Source: DAOTXK01 sp034435395 (lineage in GTDB: Bacteria > Chloroflexota > Anaerolineae > Aggregatilineales > Ch27). From it: a stretch of 23,918 nucleotides of DNA. The stretch spans positions 1 to 23,918 of the forward strand of contig DAOTXK010000323.1 in the NCBI GenBank assembly GCA_034435395.1. Reading direction: 5' to 3'. A model generated the notes under the pieces. That model was not told the DNA's origin. It made no database searches and worked only from the letters and a program-made list of their open reading frames with translations. The position numbers and the translations under genes were made by a program. Shown here piece after piece: positions 22,743 to 23,918 of this stretch (positions are counted from its first letter, which is position 1; every line of letters starts with the position of its first letter).

Positions 22743-23200
22743 CAGCGATCCGTCTCCACCGGTTGACGGTCAAAACCAGGCACGCCCAGGCGGTTCAGCC
22801 AGTAGTAGACGGTGCAGCCAGCGCACCAACCCGCCAACAGGTTCAGCGCGGCCAGGACGATCACCAGCCAGGCCAGCGCCCAACCAATGACGGCGCTCCC
22901 CAGCAGCAGCCCCAGCGTGCTCAGCGCCGTAAAAACTCCCCCCACTCCCTGCGCGAAACGGTGCGGTTCGGGGTTGTCGGGGATCACGTCCGGCCGGACG
23001 ATCCCGGCGGGCCGGAGCACATGCTGGTAGAACCGCTTGAACAGCTCCGCGCCCGGCAGGATCGTCCCAACCAGCATCACGGCGGCGACGAACCCGACCA
23101 GCGCCGGCGCGTTCAGAAGAAACGCCAGCACGAGCAGGGCGATGATGAACGCCTGGTTAGTCCGTATCGCGCTGTGGTCAACCTTGCGCTCGGTATCCAT
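22742..23200 (-). CDS. DUF4395 family membrane protein
   Basis: A 152-residue integral membrane protein with about four helices, in pairs at about 17-48 and 88-128. The N-terminal 'IRTNQAFIIALLVLAFLL' and C-terminal 'CAGCTVYYWLNRLGVPG' are diagnostic of DUF4395. The two Cys of the CAGC motif near the membrane end could take part in thiol or sulfur transfer. ATG 23200 has AAGGAG 8-9 bases upstream. It overlaps the thioredoxin gene by one base. DUF4395 function is unknown in general; coupling to a thioredoxin and a sulfur-carrier system suggests membrane-linked sulfur or redox handling. Confidence 0.9.
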   Translation of the reverse strand: MDTERKVDHSAIRTNQAFIIALLVLAFLLNAPALVGFVAAVMLVGTILPGAELFKRFYQHVLRPAGIVRPDVIPDNPEPHRFAQGVGGVFTALSTLGLLLGSAVIGWALAWLVIVLAALNLLAGWCAGCTVYYWLNRLGVPGFDRQPVETDR

Positions 23201-23263
23201 GACTGGGCTCCTTACGACGGCTCTCGGCCATCCACTAACCTGCCACTGCCGGATAAGCCCGCC

Positions 23264-23566
23264 TCACGTCATCCGGCGCTCCATCAGCCAGGAGCCAATG
23301 CCTCCGGCAATCGCCGGAATGATGCGCAACTGGGCATCTTCGGCCAGTGGCGTGTCCAAATCCTGCAAAAAACGGATGTCTTCTTCACCCAGGAAAACAT
23401 TGACGAACTGACGCAGGCGGTCGCCCTCATAGAGGTGCGCCCGCAGGTCCGGGTATTGAGCGGTCAGATCGTCGAGCGCCTCGCCGACCGTCCCCCCGCC
23501 TACCGTCACTTCAGCGTGGCCGCCAGTGTACTGCCGCAGCGGAGTCGGAACCTTGATACTGACCAT
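23264..23566 (-). CDS. MoaD/ThiS-like sulfur carrier with a C-terminal tail after Gly-Gly
   Basis: A 100-residue ubiquitin-fold sulfur carrier. The beta-grasp pattern is clear: MVSIKVPTPLRQYTGG, then TVGEALDDL, VNVFLG, and LRIIPAIAGG near the end. CysO, MoaD and ThiS must expose the Gly-Gly as their last residues to be adenylated and thiocarboxylated. Here Gly88-Gly89 is followed by IGSWLMERRMT, so 11 residues would have to be removed. The JAMM-protease gene directly upstream (69-base gap) is the obvious candidate. ATG 23566 has AAGGTGA about 9 bases upstream. Likely roles are cysteine (CysO-like), homocysteine or thioacid-product synthesis. A cysM-type synthase is not in the window but could lie beyond the right edge. 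Confidence 0.9.
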   Translation of the reverse strand: MVSIKVPTPLRQYTGGHAEVTVGGGTVGEALDDLTAQYPDLRAHLYEGDRLRQFVNVFLGEEDIRFLQDLDTPLAEDAQLRIIPAIAGGIGSWLMERRMT

Positions 23567-23635
23567 GAGTCTCTCACCTTTGCTCCCTACAAATACCTGT
23601 TTTCATCGGGCTGCCCAAACACAGACCATGACAGC

Positions 23636-23918
23636 TTACGAAGTTTGTAACGCCTGTTCGTCAAACGCGCGCCGGTCTTCGGCCAGCTGCCAGGCCCGCG
23701 TCTCCACCGTCTGGCCACCGCGCACGCTGACGATGAGGTAAACAAAATTGGGCAGGGCGTGGACGCGGTCGTATTCCGAGGGGACCGCCGGATGATCCGG
23801 GTGGCTGTGGTAGTAACCCAGCAGCGCCAGCCCGCGCGCGTCCGCCTCGTCCTCCAGGCGCATCCAATCGGCAGGCGTCATGGCATAACGATGGTATTGC
23901 TCCTCCGCAGCGAAGACA
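23636..23918 (-). CDS. JAMM/Mov34 metalloprotease (Mec-like), N-terminus outside window
   Basis: A zinc isopeptidase-type protease of the JAMM family. The window shows the last 94 codons; the frame stays open to the right edge (reading VFAAEEQYHRYAMTPADW...), so the Met at 23881 is internal. The metal site is complete: GYYHSHPDHPAVPSEYD matches HxHx7Sx2D exactly. The upstream catalytic Glu would lie outside the window. In Mycobacterium, Mec+ releases cysteine from the CysO-cysteine adduct; in the Pseudomonas Qbs system, QbsD trims residues after the Gly-Gly of the carrier. Both roles fit a gene placed directly before a tailed carrier. It is the first visible gene of the operon. Confidence 0.93.
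   Translation of the reverse strand, partial: VFAAEEQYHRYAMTPADWMRLEDEADARGLALLGYYHSHPDHPAVPSEYDRVHALPNFVYLIVSVRGGQTVETRAWQLAEDRRAFDEQALQTS

Overview
This is a GC-rich bacterial window with dense gene packing. The best taxonomic clue is the style of the exported proteins. One is a lipoprotein with a long Thr/Pro linker of the kind common in Chloroflexota (Anaerolineae-like), and it sits beside two SH3b-repeat proteins. A LacI-controlled SBP_5/Dpp-type importer fits too. The assignment to Chloroflexota is an inference from these features only.

Layout. (1) 1-1452, minus strand: an ATP-NAD-kinase-like protein (runs off the left edge) behind a DhnA-type class I aldolase. (2) 1668-8556, plus strand: a LacI-family regulator with its own promoter and two tandem 12-bp operator-like repeats, then a complete five-gene ABC importer (binding protein, two permeases, two ATPases) that ends at a clear intrinsic terminator. 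Two hairpins separate the binding protein from the first permease. (3) 8606-11456, minus strand: an ABC-2-like membrane protein, an MFS transporter and a small ferritin-like protein. (4) 11464-11804: no gene, but a long hairpin and what looks like the leftover of an IS200/IS605-type element, with the typical 3' hairpin and a string of RNA-like stems but no tnpB. (5) 11922-14924: methylmalonate-semialdehyde dehydrogenase (minus) and a NagD-like HAD phosphatase (plus), flanking a decayed zone. That zone holds the tail of a thiamine-diphosphate enzyme and two sugar-ABC permease genes reduced to their ends. (6) 14921-19128, minus strand: three exported proteins, namely a frameshifted SH3b-SGNH hydrolase, a five-repeat SH3b-like protein with a perfect terminator, and a lipoprotein esterase with a probably leaderless promoter. 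(7) 19298-19522: a small zinc-ribbon protein. (8) 19547-20842: a 4-hydroxybutyrate-type CoA-transferase. (9) 21062-23918, minus strand: a five-gene sulfur-carrier operon (JAMM protease, MoaD/ThiS-like carrier, DUF4395 membrane protein, membrane thioredoxin, E1-rhodanese fusion), closed by a terminator and running off the right edge.

How they work together. Block 2 most likely imports a sugar-derived oligomer under LacI control, with the divergent aldolase and kinase-like genes as candidates for the same regulon. Block 9 should activate and load sulfur onto the MoaD-like protein. That protein carries an 11-residue tail after its Gly-Gly, so the neighbouring JAMM protease may have to mature it first. 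Block 5 looks like the remains of a sugar or polyol uptake and breakdown locus from which only mmsA and the HAD phosphatase survive intact.
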